From CAZBSE01 sp964610385 (lineage in GTDB: Bacteria > Actinomycetota > Humimicrobiia > Humimicrobiales > Humimicrobiaceae), in assembly GCA_964610385.1 (NCBI GenBank), contig CAZSXW010000003.1:124001-188000 (forward strand): a stretch of DNA of 64,000 nucleotides, written 5' to 3'. Made by a program: the position numbers and the translations under genes. Numbering within the stretch: position 1 is the stretch's first letter; the number at the start of each line of letters is the position of its first letter. Shown here piece after piece: positions 56,062 to 64,000 of the stretch. The notes beneath the pieces are model-generated. The model worked only from the letters and a program-made list of their open reading frames with translations. It had not been told where the DNA came from and made no database searches.

Positions 56062-57168
56062 CTAAGATTGATATATCTTCTTAAATAACTTCAAAGTTTG
56101 TTCCGCAGTTTTGTGCCAATTAAATTTTTTTATATTTTCCAGCCCGGCTGCTATGAGATTTTTTCTCAAATTTTTATTATTTAAAATATCATATATCGAC
56201 TGTGATATTTCTTTACGGTTATACGGGTTTACCAGTAAGGCAGCACCGCCCGAGACTTCCGGCGTGCATCCTGTTTTTGAACAGATGACAGGACATTCGC
56301 ATGCTTGGGCTTCAAGTATGGGTATGCCGAAACCCTCATATAAAGAAGGGAATATAAGGCATTGGGCCAGGTGATATAGATAGGGGAGATCATTGTCCGG
56401 AACGAATCCCAGGGTTATAACATCGTTTTTGAGCCTAAGTCTTCTTATCAAATCTATATCACTTTCATACTTCCACCTTTTAAATCCGGCTACTACTAAT
56501 TTTACCGGAATTTTATTCCTTATTATATTAAAACTTTTAACGATATTCGAAAAATTTTTCAGTGGGGTTATTCCTCCTATGAAAAATATATATTTCTCGG
56601 GGAGATTATATTTTTGCTTTACAGCCATAATATATTTTTTATTCTTTTTGGCTTCAAACCTCTTATGGTAAGATTCGTATATAACTTTGATTTTGTCTTC
56701 TTTTACATTGAGATATTTTATAAAGTCATTTTTACCGGTATTGGTCATAACAATAATTGAATCAGCCCTGCGGCAGTAGAGCGGAGTCATTATACGAAAG
56801 TATATATGGTCATACCATCTAAATATATTAGGCAGGGCAAATTGTTCAAGTCCATGCAGAGTGAATATTTTTTTAGAATGAGCAAACAATGGAATGGACA
56901 ATTTCGGATTAAAGATCAAATCTATCTTTTCGGATCTTACAGCTCCGGGGACACCTATTTGGTCCCATAACAGTTTATTGGTTATATTTATAACCACTTC
57001 CTTGACGTTTTTATATTTGGAATAAGTACCTATCAGCGAAGGGTCATTGTATAAAAAAACATATTCATTTTTTTTATCGATATCCAGCAGATTTTCAATA
57101 ATGTTCTTGGTGTAAACTACTACTCCTCCTAACTCATTTAAGTGTCTTAACATAACACCGATTTTCAT
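56062..57168 (-). CDS. Glycosyltransferase family 4
   Basis: A 368-residue GT-B enzyme. The N-terminal half has LNELGGVVVYTKNIIENLL (about 11-29) and LLWDQIGVPGAV, with FTLHGLEQFALP. The C-terminal half has FFIGGITPLKNFSNIVKSF (about 193-211), LGFVPDNDLPYLYHLAQCLIFPS and the donor loop EGFGIPILEAQACECPVICS. The start at 57168 has the expected GG-rich stretch only weakly upstream. It belongs to the same group as the GT4 at 39444 judging by the NFxxIVK and EGFG blocks. Its sugar specificity is unknown. Confidence 0.89.
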   Translation of the reverse strand: MKIGVMLRHLNELGGVVVYTKNIIENLLDIDKKNEYVFLYNDPSLIGTYSKYKNVKEVVINITNKLLWDQIGVPGAVRSEKIDLIFNPKLSIPLFAHSKKIFTLHGLEQFALPNIFRWYDHIYFRIMTPLYCRRADSIIVMTNTGKNDFIKYLNVKEDKIKVIYESYHKRFEAKKNKKYIMAVKQKYNLPEKYIFFIGGITPLKNFSNIVKSFNIIRNKIPVKLVVAGFKRWKYESDIDLIRRLRLKNDVITLGFVPDNDLPYLYHLAQCLIFPSLYEGFGIPILEAQACECPVICSKTGCTPEVSGGAALLVNPYNRKEISQSIYDILNNKNLRKNLIAAGLENIKKFNWHKTAEQTLKLFKKIYQS

Positions 57169-57448
57169 ATTTTGAGTTTCCTTATGTTTTTTTATTGTCC
57201 ATTATCATGTCTGGTATCCAAGACTTAACAATAATTTACTATTATATTATTTTTTATTAATATTTTAAAAGTGTTTCTGGCTATAATATTTGATTAACAA
57301 ATAGTAGTGATATTAGCTTGGCAAATTGTCGCCTTCTTAATCGGGTATATTTTTTATAATTAATAAAAAATTTTTTTTTGTGTATAATTAGTTAAAATTT
57401 TTAAAGTAACTATTTTTAGTAATAACAAAAACATGAGTTTTTTTTAAA

Positions 57449-58414
57449 ATGAACATAGCAGTTACCGGTGGAGCAGGATTTATTGGTTCTCATCTATGTC
57501 AAAAGTTAATAAATATAGGTTTTAAAGTAATCTGTATCGATAACTTCGATGATTTTTATAATCCTCACCTGAAGGAAGATAACATCTCAGAAATTATCGA
57601 TAACCCTGATTTCAAGCTTTATTCCTCGGATATCTGTAATCAAGATCAAATGGAAGAAGTTTTCTCGAAAAATAAAATAGGGATGGTAATTCATCTGGCG
57701 GCAAGAGCAGGGGTAAGACCATCGATAAAAAATCCCTTTATATATGGCAAGGTGAATGTTCTGGGGACGATTAATTTACTGGAATGCTGTAAAAAATATA
57801 ATATTGATAAATTCATTTTTGCTTCCTCCTCTTCTGTTTACGGTGGCAATAAAAAAATTCCTTTTTCGGAGGATGATAGTGTTGACTGTCCTATTTCTCC
57901 GTACGCCGCTACTAAAAAAGCCGGGGAATTAATCTGTTATACATATCATAGTCTGTATAAGATATCGGTTTTTTGTTTTAGATTTTTTACTGTTTACGGC
58001 CCCAGGCAGAGACCTGAGATGGCTATTCATAAATTTACCCGCCGCATACTTAAAGGAGAGCAGATAGAGATCTACGGTGATGGTTCATCTTCCCGGGATT
58101 ATACTTATATTGATGATGTGATTTCCGGGGTGGTCAAAAGTCTTGACAGGATAGAGGGTTTTGAAGTCATAAATTTAGGCAATTCCAAAACAGTTAAATT
58201 AATGGATCTGATAAGGTTGATTGAAGCTGTTACCGGGAAGAAAGCGAGTTTAAAATTTTCAGACAGCCAGCCAGGTGATATTTTTATAACCCATGCGGAT
58301 ATTAGAAAAGCAGGAAAAATGTTAAAATATCTTCCTGATACCAATATTAAAGAAGGTCTGATCAGATTTGTAAAATGGTATAAGGAAAAGGAGGGAAGAG
58401 GGCTTTTTAAATGA
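57449..58414 (+). CDS. UDP-glucuronate 4-epimerase-like NAD-dependent epimerase
   Basis: A 321-residue extended SDR. The NAD loop is TGGAGFIGSHLC (6-17), followed by CIDNFDDFYNPHLKEDNI, HLAARAGVRPSIKNP, FASSSSVYG and the catalytic YAATKK. The AGVRPSI block is the mark of UDP-glucuronate 4-epimerases and their close kin. The substrate loop is FRFFTVYGPRQRPEMAIHKF, and SRDYTYIDDV follows. It would produce UDP-galacturonate or a related 4-epimer in the cytoplasm. It overlaps the next gene by 4 bp (ATGA), so translation is coupled. A 280-bp noncoding divergent gap, with poly-T runs but no clear promoter, precedes it. Confidence 0.82.
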   Translation: MNIAVTGGAGFIGSHLCQKLINIGFKVICIDNFDDFYNPHLKEDNISEIIDNPDFKLYSSDICNQDQMEEVFSKNKIGMVIHLAARAGVRPSIKNPFIYGKVNVLGTINLLECCKKYNIDKFIFASSSSVYGGNKKIPFSEDDSVDCPISPYAATKKAGELICYTYHSLYKISVFCFRFFTVYGPRQRPEMAIHKFTRRILKGEQIEIYGDGSSSRDYTYIDDVISGVVKSLDRIEGFEVINLGNSKTVKLMDLIRLIEAVTGKKASLKFSDSQPGDIFITHADIRKAGKMLKYLPDTNIKEGLIRFVKWYKEKEGRGLFK

Positions 58415-59385
58415 ATAATGTCTCAAAAAAGATTAAAACCGCTGTTGATTTGTCTGTAGTAATACCAATTTATAACGAAAAGGAAAGTATAGGGAAACTG
58501 TACAAAAAACTTAATGAAACTCTTTCGGGGATGAATATTAAATATGAAGTACTTCTTATAGATGATGGAAGCACAGACGGTACATTCGACGAACTTGTTA
58601 AGATCCATAATGAAAACAAATCATATAAGATTATCAGTTTTAGAAAAAATTTTGGACAGACATCTGCCATAAGTGCAGGTTTTGATTTCACCAGCGGCGG
58701 CGTAGTTATAACTCTGGACGCTGATTTACAAAATGATCCCTCCGATATCCCCATTCTGCTGAAAAAATTGAATGAAGGATATGATATTGTAAGCGGATGG
58801 CGGGTGAATAGAAAAGACAGAGCCGTGACCAGGAGATTTCCATCAATGGTTGCCAATAGATTAATATCCAGACTTACTGGAGTTTATCTTCATGACTATG
58901 GGTGCACTCTGAAGGCTTACCGGAAAGAAGTAATAGAAAACGTCGATCTGTACGGCGAAATGCACCGGTATATTCCCGCCATAGCCAGCTGGATGGGAGT
59001 GAAGGTTGCGGAGGTTCCGGTCAGGCACCACAGCAGGAAATACGGAAAATCCAAGTATGGATTTTCCAGAACCATAAAAGTAATTTTGGATATAATAACT
59101 GTAAAATTTCTTTTAAGTTACTCCCAGAGGCCTATACAGGTATTTGGCCTGCTGGGTTTATTTTCGTCTGCTGTCGGTTTTATCATGACCGTTTATTTGA
59201 TAATAATGAGAATATTTTTCAGCCAATCCCTGTCCGATAGACCTTTGTTTATTTTGTCTATATTTATGATTTTTATAGGAATCCAGCTTGTCACTATGGG
59301 GCTTCTGGCGGAAGTGCTTATGCGGGTACATCATGAGGTCCGAAATAGACCTACGTATGTTATAAAAGAAATGATTCTAAAGTAA
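58411..59385 (+). CDS. DPM1/ArnC-like GT2 glycosyltransferase with membrane tail
   Basis: A 324-residue GT-A enzyme. VVIPIYNEKESIGKLYKKL (about 16-34), LLIDDGSTDGT and FRKNFGQTSAISAGFDF precede the DXD motif in TLDADLQNDPSDI. VRHHSRKYGKSKYGFSR is the polyprenol-binding motif of this branch. Two hydrophobic helices (about 245-305) end the protein. It makes a polyprenyl-phosphate sugar, probably with the product of the epimerase to which it is coupled by a 4-bp overlap. This donor would then serve an outer-leaflet GT-C enzyme. Confidence 0.9.
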   Translation: MNNVSKKIKTAVDLSVVIPIYNEKESIGKLYKKLNETLSGMNIKYEVLLIDDGSTDGTFDELVKIHNENKSYKIISFRKNFGQTSAISAGFDFTSGGVVITLDADLQNDPSDIPILLKKLNEGYDIVSGWRVNRKDRAVTRRFPSMVANRLISRLTGVYLHDYGCTLKAYRKEVIENVDLYGEMHRYIPAIASWMGVKVAEVPVRHHSRKYGKSKYGFSRTIKVILDIITVKFLLSYSQRPIQVFGLLGLFSSAVGFIMTVYLIIMRIFFSQSLSDRPLFILSIFMIFIGIQLVTMGLLAEVLMRVHHEVRNRPTYVIKEMILK

Positions 59386-59398
59386 GTATTGACTTATC

Positions 59399-60400
59399 AT
59401 GAGTAAATTACGCCGTATTTTTAACCTTCTTAGGATCTATATAAATTTCTGCTTTAAAAAAACCGACTGCCGCTACTACCCTATCAGATTATGGATAGAA
59501 TTATCCAGTAGATGCAATCTAAGGTGCCGCTTCTGTGTAAATAAGACCCTGCCGCCTGATCAGAAGGGAGATATGGATTTTCAGTTGTTTAAAAAAATAA
59601 TAGATGAAATAGCCGGCAAGGTTCACGATGTTAATTTGTTTCACAGAGGGGAACCGCTTCTCAACAGCGACTTGATACCGATGATCGCTTATGCAGCTGA
59701 AAATGGAGTTAAAACCAGAATTCATACCAATGCTACTCTTATGAACAAAGAGCTGGACAGAGACATTATACTGTCAGGTCTGGATTTGATCTCCTTCTCA
59801 TTTGACGGGTACACAAGGGAAACATATGAAAAAAACAGGGTCGGAGCCAAATTCGATGAAAGCTTGGCCAATATAATAGATTTCCTTAAGGTAAAGAAGC
59901 AATTGAAATCAAAGAAACCATATACTGTCGTTCAGGTCATAGTCAATAGGGCTAAATTGGCAAAAAAGAAGGCTTTAAAACAAAAAAGAGCTTTTTTACA
60001 GAATTTTAAAGATCTTCCACTGGATAAAATAGTAACAAGGTCCGCTCATAACTGGGGAGGATTACTTAAGATAAAATTGACAGATGATGACACAGATGGA
60101 AATAAAAAAATAAATTCTTGTACCTTCCCATGGTATTCACTTACCATATTTTATGATGGAAGGGTGTTTTTATGTCCCCAGGACTTTGAGGGTAAAATTC
60201 ATGTAGGCAATATTAGTGAAAGCAGGGTAGAGGAAATTTTCAATAGTGTGACAATGAGAAATATAAGGAAAGCATTTAAGTCTGGTATAATTGATGATAG
60301 GTTTCCCTGCAGGAACTGTGATAGAATTAGAAGAAAATCTTTTTTAGGAATTCCTATAGAGTATCTGGGGATTTTTATAAGAGATCACCTTAGAAACTAA
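59399..60400 (+). CDS. Radical SAM protein with SPASM-type C-terminal cluster site
   Basis: A 333-residue radical SAM enzyme. The CX3CX2C motif is Cys39/43/46 in SSRCNLRCRFCVNK, and HRGEPLLNSDL is the glycine-rich GEP motif. The C-terminal part carries further cysteines (CTFPWYSL, YDGRVFLCPQD, CRNCDRIRR) consistent with a SPASM-like auxiliary 4Fe-4S site. It starts with SAM to make a 5'-deoxyadenosyl radical. It lies between a GT2 and an acyltransferase, so a sugar or lipid-linked intermediate is the likely substrate rather than a peptide: no precursor peptide gene is visible nearby. Confidence 0.87.
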   Translation: MSKLRRIFNLLRIYINFCFKKTDCRYYPIRLWIELSSRCNLRCRFCVNKTLPPDQKGDMDFQLFKKIIDEIAGKVHDVNLFHRGEPLLNSDLIPMIAYAAENGVKTRIHTNATLMNKELDRDIILSGLDLISFSFDGYTRETYEKNRVGAKFDESLANIIDFLKVKKQLKSKKPYTVVQVIVNRAKLAKKKALKQKRAFLQNFKDLPLDKIVTRSAHNWGGLLKIKLTDDDTDGNKKINSCTFPWYSLTIFYDGRVFLCPQDFEGKIHVGNISESRVEEIFNSVTMRNIRKAFKSGIIDDRFPCRNCDRIRRKSFLGIPIEYLGIFIRDHLRN

Positions 60401-60474
60401 AAAATAGTGTTAAACATGTAAGATATTTAGTATATTAGATATTTCAGTTATATTCTTTAAGAATTTAGAGGGAG

Positions 60475-61218
60475 TTGATTGAAATAGAAAAATACGAAGA
60501 TAAGATACAGAAGACACTTTTCGCTAAAGACAGGTCAAAAATTTCAAAATATATAGATTTATTCGTAGGAAGGAAAGGCTTTATTAATTTATTGAAATAT
60601 GAATTAATAATCCTGCTTTTCCAGGATATGCGTGGAGCAATCGGTATCTTTTTCAGAAATTTATTTTATCCCTTGCTGTTCAAAAAGGTCGGCAGGGGAG
60701 TCAATTTTGGAAAATCGGTGACTATAAGGCATCCTCATAAGATAACCATTGAAGATAATGTAGTAATAGATGATTTCTGTGTTCTTGACGCCAAGGGATT
60801 GGATAATAAGGGTATCAGTATGGGAAAAAACATTTTTATTGGCAGAGGAACCATTCTGAGTTGTAAAAATGGCGATATAGTCCTTGAAAAAAATGTAGTG
60901 ATGGGATTTAACTGTGAGATAGTTTCAAGCAGCAGAGTGATAATTGGAGAAAATACTCTGGTTTCTGCATATGTTTATATTATTGGTGGTGGGCATGATT
61001 ATTCCAGAGTAGATATTCCTATATCCGAGCAGGAGAAGCCTTCCTATGGGATAAAAATAGAAAAAAATTGCTGGATAGGAGCAGGTGCCATGGTATTTGA
61101 TGGTGTTACCATAGGCAAAGACACTATTATTGGGGCAGGAGCCGTGGTTTCAAAAGATATCCCACCTTTTTCCATAGCAGCGGGAATACCGGCAAGAGTT
61201 GCCAAATTCAGGAAATAA
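60475..61218 (+). CDS. Left-handed beta-helix acyltransferase (WcaF/WbbJ-like)
   Basis: A 247-residue protein. After a helical N-terminal 70 residues, hexapeptide repeats run to near the end (VTIRHPHKITIEDNVVIDDF, FIGRGTILSCK, VVMGFNCEIV, WIGAGAMVFDGVTIG, TIIGAGAVVSKDIPPF). IIGGGHDYSRVDIPISEQ holds the catalytic histidine loop of the sugar O-acetyltransferases. It would transfer an acetyl or similar group to a sugar hydroxyl. The start is a TTG only 2 bases after AGAGGGA; a start slightly further in is possible. Confidence 0.87.
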   Translation: MIEIEKYEDKIQKTLFAKDRSKISKYIDLFVGRKGFINLLKYELIILLFQDMRGAIGIFFRNLFYPLLFKKVGRGVNFGKSVTIRHPHKITIEDNVVIDDFCVLDAKGLDNKGISMGKNIFIGRGTILSCKNGDIVLEKNVVMGFNCEIVSSSRVIIGENTLVSAYVYIIGGGHDYSRVDIPISEQEKPSYGIKIEKNCWIGAGAMVFDGVTIGKDTIIGAGAVVSKDIPPFSIAAGIPARVAKFRK

Positions 61219-61241
61219 TTGAGTAGCTTATTTAATAAAGA

Positions 61242-62273
61242 ATGAAAAACAGGCTTATCTCTTTTTATAGAAAAAATAGGAAAATAATACTTCTCCTGGT
61301 CAGGATCATAATCAGCTTTTCTCTTATTGTTTATTTGATAAAAACGCAGATAAAAAATTTCTCAAGTATAATCGAAATTTTAAAATCATCTGATAAAATC
61401 CTGCTTCTGCTTTCATTGTCTACTCATGCTCTGGGTACCTATATAACTGCTGTCAGGTGGAAGATCCTTTTGAATACCCAGAAAGTAAGATTGAGTACGG
61501 CTACGTTGAGTGTCATTGTCCTTATAGGTTCTTTTTTTAATAATTTTTTACCCACAAGTATTGGAGGAGATGTGTTTAGAACCTACGATGCCTCAAGAAA
61601 AGCTAAAATTCCTATCGGTACATCTGCTTCCGTAATTCTGGTGGAAAGATTTTCCGGGGTGGTAGGTGCAGCAACCTATGCTGTTATAGCATTGTTTTTG
61701 GGATTCACCGCAATCGGGCACCGATCGGTAATCATTCCAATTATTATTTTTTTTGTCATAACCATAATTCTGGCTTTTTTGATTATCAATCCTTCTCTGT
61801 TTAGATTAGGTAAAATTTCCAATAGATTTAAATTCATGCGTAAAATAAATGAGAAATTATCTAATGTCTATGACACGTTAAGAAGCTTTAAAGAATATAG
61901 AATGGCACTTGTAATGGTATTGGTCTTTAGTTTTCTTCTTCAGTTTACGGTTATACTCAACTGGTTTCTGGCAGCCAAAGCTCTGGGCATCAATTTAAGT
62001 TTAACCGCCTTTATATTTATCGTACCCGTAGTGGCAACCATAGCTATGATCCCCATCTCTGTCGGCGGTATCGGATTGAGAGAGAATTCCCTGGTCTTCA
62101 TAATGGTCGCAATGGGGGTAACCAGTGAGAAAGCTGCCTTGTGTTCTCTACTTATATTGCTTATGTTGATCATAATGGGTATTATAGGCGGGGCCATATA
62201 TATTGTAAGGCCTTTTTTTGAGAAAAGGTTTAATAAGACGGAACCGCAGACACCGGATGATTTTAAGACTTAG
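61242..62273 (+). CDS. UPF0104 (LPG synthase membrane-domain) flippase-like protein, copy 4
   Basis: A 343-residue protein with about eight membrane helices. VLIGSFFNNFLPTSIGGDVFRTYDASRK (about 89-116) gives the P-T-S-x-G-G-D motif, and PISVGGIGLRENSLVFIMVAMGV (about 265-287) the C-terminal block with an invariant G-G-I-G-x-R-E. It has no synthase domain. It follows the acyltransferase by 23 bp on the same strand. With the copies at 28059, 45806 and 55034 it makes a fourfold family within 34 kb. Confidence 0.85.
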   Translation: MKNRLISFYRKNRKIILLLVRIIISFSLIVYLIKTQIKNFSSIIEILKSSDKILLLLSLSTHALGTYITAVRWKILLNTQKVRLSTATLSVIVLIGSFFNNFLPTSIGGDVFRTYDASRKAKIPIGTSASVILVERFSGVVGAATYAVIALFLGFTAIGHRSVIIPIIIFFVITIILAFLIINPSLFRLGKISNRFKFMRKINEKLSNVYDTLRSFKEYRMALVMVLVFSFLLQFTVILNWFLAAKALGINLSLTAFIFIVPVVATIAMIPISVGGIGLRENSLVFIMVAMGVTSEKAALCSLLILLMLIIMGIIGGAIYIVRPFFEKRFNKTEPQTPDDFKT

Positions 62274-62338
62274 AATTGGAGTTTATGGTATTTTATAAAA
62301 AATTTTCCAAGTATAAGTTTTTCAATAAGGAAGGGAAA

Positions 62339-63736
62339 TTAAAATCCGGATAAAAATCTTGTTATAATATTATGGAATCGTCTGGTGATATTTATATAAA
62401 ATTCACCATATTTGGAATATATTACGGTATAACCTATTGACTTTGAGATGGAAAATTTTATGAAAATACGGAACCCAAATCTCTGGAAGCATCGGGTAAT
62501 ATCGTTTCTTGAAAAATGGGGGAGGCTAAGCAGCGAGCCCCGTCGTGAGATATATCCTCTGGGTAAAGGTTCATCCGGGTTGAAGTATCCCTTTCGAATG
62601 CAATAATCATATAATTCTGTTCCGGGATAAGGATAGAAAACAAAAATACTTACTACATCCGGTTTTATTTCAATGTTTAAGTTAATCGTGTCCAGATGTT
62701 TTTCTAAGGTTTCATCTGGAAGCCCGACCATATTTAAGGTTTTGACCTGGAACCCGATTTTTTTAGCCATTCTTGCAGTTTTTATAATCTGATGATTGGT
62801 CATATTTCTTTTTAAAATTTTTTGGCGTAGTTCTTCATTACCGGATTCAAGACCTAAATCGACTCTGCGGCCACCTGCCTTCTTTAATTCTTTCAGCATT
62901 TCTTCTTTGCAAATCCCTACACGGCTGCAGAAAACGAATGGCTTGCCGATTTCCCGAGTATATCTTTGGCAAAATTTTATACGGATTGTTTTATTCATCA
63001 TAAAAATATCGTCATCGAAGAAAATTTCTTTAAATCTGTATCTTTCATTAAGATATTCCAACTCCTCCATGATATGTTCTGCGGAACGGAATCGGACATA
63101 ATTTCCCGGTTGTGATCTGCCTATAATCCTGTTTGCGCAATAAGTGCACCGGTATGGGCAACCTCTGGTTGTTAGTACACGTACCTGTGCAAATCCGTAA
63201 AGGTCGATTGATTTTTGATAATTAAAAAGTTCCCTATCCTCGAACGGGAGCTCATCGAGATTGGCAATAAATGGCCTTGTCTTATTTTTTATAATGTTCT
63301 CCCCAATCCTAATCCATAGATTCTTTATCCTGCTGAAATCTCTGCCGGTCTCCAGGGCATTCACCAGTTCTAATAAGGGGTACTCTCCTTCTCCGATGCA
63401 GATGGCGTCCAATCGGGGGACATCTTTGATGCACATTGGGTAAGACGTAGGGTGTGGACCGCCACAGACTGTAAAAACACCCTGAGGGATATTACTAACC
63501 AGTTTCTTTATGAAATAAAACTGCTCCGTTGTCGAATATATGCCTATTATATCCGGATTCTGCTTTCTGATATAAGCTTTCCATCTCTCGAGGTCGGGTT
63601 CCCTGGTAAAATGTATAAGGGAGACGGATTGTATCCCATTTTTCTTAAGTACGGCAGAAAGAGAAGCAAGTCCGTGCTGGTAGTATAAAGGACCGAATTT
63701 TTGATTTATCTCTGTAAATAAAAGAAATACTTTCAT
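62339..63736 (-). CDS. B12-binding-domain-type radical SAM protein
   Basis: A 465-residue protein. Residues about 1-160 are a cobalamin-domain-like Rossmann fold (YYQHGLASLSAVLKKNG, GIYSTTEQF, CGGPHPTSYP, GEGEYPLLELV), although the classic DxHxxG cobalamin ligand is not evident. The radical SAM core has CX3CX2C at Cys193/197/200 (TRGCPYRCTYCAN), IFFDDDIFM, and GLESGNEELRQKILKR. Members perform C-methylation or ring modification and are frequent in lipid and glycan loci. Its substrate is unknown. Its 3' end is 66 bp from the convergent UPF0104 gene. Confidence 0.87.
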   Translation of the reverse strand: MKVFLLFTEINQKFGPLYYQHGLASLSAVLKKNGIQSVSLIHFTREPDLERWKAYIRKQNPDIIGIYSTTEQFYFIKKLVSNIPQGVFTVCGGPHPTSYPMCIKDVPRLDAICIGEGEYPLLELVNALETGRDFSRIKNLWIRIGENIIKNKTRPFIANLDELPFEDRELFNYQKSIDLYGFAQVRVLTTRGCPYRCTYCANRIIGRSQPGNYVRFRSAEHIMEELEYLNERYRFKEIFFDDDIFMMNKTIRIKFCQRYTREIGKPFVFCSRVGICKEEMLKELKKAGGRRVDLGLESGNEELRQKILKRNMTNHQIIKTARMAKKIGFQVKTLNMVGLPDETLEKHLDTINLNIEIKPDVVSIFVFYPYPGTELYDYCIRKGYFNPDEPLPRGYISRRGSLLSLPHFSRNDITRCFQRFGFRIFIKFSISKSIGYTVIYSKYGEFYINITRRFHNIITRFLSGF

Positions 63737-63780
63737 GGATTGGTATTATTTCACTAAAAATAAATTCGTCAATAGTCTGA

Positions 63781-64000
63781 TTATTTCCTTTGAGAAATCT
63801 TTTTTAACAGGTACAGAATTTTTTCCTGGTTGATCCTTATCCTTTTAATAAGATTTGCAGATATGCCTACTATAAAGAATGTGATCGAGATAAAAAGAAA
63901 GGTTCCGCCTACAAAACCCGACCAGACATTGGGGTGGAATGAGCCTATGGAAACGTAGGTATACAGCAAAATCGATCCAAAAAAAATACTGATTATAAAA
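63781..64000 (-). CDS. C-terminal fragment of a DPM1-like GT2 glycosyltransferase
   Basis: The frame is open to the right edge with no start in sight, so only the last 72 residues or so are present. Two hydrophobic helices (the second with FLFISITFFIVGISANLI) are followed by RIRINQEKILYLLKK, an ending typical of DPM1/ArnC-like polyprenyl-phosphate sugar transferases (I-R-x-N-Q-E-x-I-L-Y-L-L). The catalytic GT-A domain lies off the window. It is oriented with the radical SAM gene beside it, 45 bp away. Confidence 0.6.
   Translation of the reverse strand, partial: FIISIFFGSILLYTYVSIGSFHPNVWSGFVGGTFLFISITFFIVGISANLIKRIRINQEKILYLLKKISQRK

Noticed and set aside
57169..57448. Promoter search in the divergent gap before the 4-epimerase gene
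   Set aside because: Several TATAAT-like words exist but none has a -35 box at 16-18 bp; the A/T background is too high.
58470..58856. 128-residue minus-strand frame and 112-residue plus frame at 58902-59240
   Set aside because: Both are shadows of the DPM1-like gene at 58411.
1..64000. CRISPR arrays, tRNA, rRNA, transposases, phage genes
   Set aside because: No regular spaced repeats, cloverleaf-like or transposase motifs were seen; the only repeats are the two short ones near 30.3-30.6 kb and the duplicated domain at 35.3-36.3 kb.

Overview
The window is a 64 kb A+T-rich bacterial chromosome segment (about one third G+C by eye) given over almost entirely to surface polysaccharide synthesis, modification and export. 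The genes have short spacing, bacterial Shine-Dalgarno sites, frequent TTG starts and all three standard stops. I see no rRNA, tRNA, CRISPR array, insertion sequence or phage gene. The gene mix (Wzy-type polymerases/ligases, Wzx flippase, WbaP-type initiating transferase, Wzm/Wzt ABC exporter, YfhO, several GT-C membrane enzymes) fits an uncultivated low-GC bacterium with a complex envelope. I cannot name the lineage from sequence alone.

Region A (1-23.2 kb, + strand) reads like one long exopolysaccharide operon: tail of a chain-length-determinant-like protein, Wzy-like polymerase/ligase, UDP-ManNAc dehydrogenase (wecC-like), UDP-GlcNAc 2-epimerase (wecB-like), a two-domain oxidoreductase, a nucleotidyltransferase fused to a degenerate phosphoglycerate-mutase-like domain, a GNAT acetyltransferase, a rearranged CDP-glycerol-type glycerophosphotransferase, a heparinase II/III-type enzyme, four GT4 glycosyltransferases, a Wzx flippase, a ferredoxin-FrhB-pyruvyltransferase fusion and a GT-C enzyme. 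The set points to a ManNAcA-containing, possibly pyruvylated polymer.

Region B (23.2-30.1 kb) has mixed strands: a second pyruvyltransferase/FrhB fusion with the opposite domain order, a YfhO membrane protein, a UPF0104 flippase-like protein and a DPM1-like GT2. A 505-bp repeat-bearing noncoding stretch follows.

Region C (30.6-39.4 kb, + strand) is a second locus: WbaZ-like GT4, a second Wzy paralogous to the one at 336, a larger third Wzy with an outer domain, a WbaP-type transferase with a duplicated membrane domain, and Wzm/Wzt. Region D (39.4-49.8 kb) has a GT4, two mirror-image GT4/GT2 fusion proteins, a UPF0104 protein, a GT87-like membrane enzyme, an orphan envelope protein and RmlD. 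Region E (49.9-64 kb) has two methyltransferases, asparagine synthase, two sugar-nucleotide epimerases, two more UPF0104 proteins, a GT4, DPM1-like GT2s, two radical SAM enzymes and a left-handed beta-helix acyltransferase.

The most notable features are repeated domain shuffling (FrhB-pyruvyltransferase and GT2-GT4 fusions each in both orders), an exact gapless 165-residue tandem duplication in the initiating transferase, the nucleotidyltransferase/ApgM-like fusion, and four UPF0104 flippase-like paralogues in one locus.
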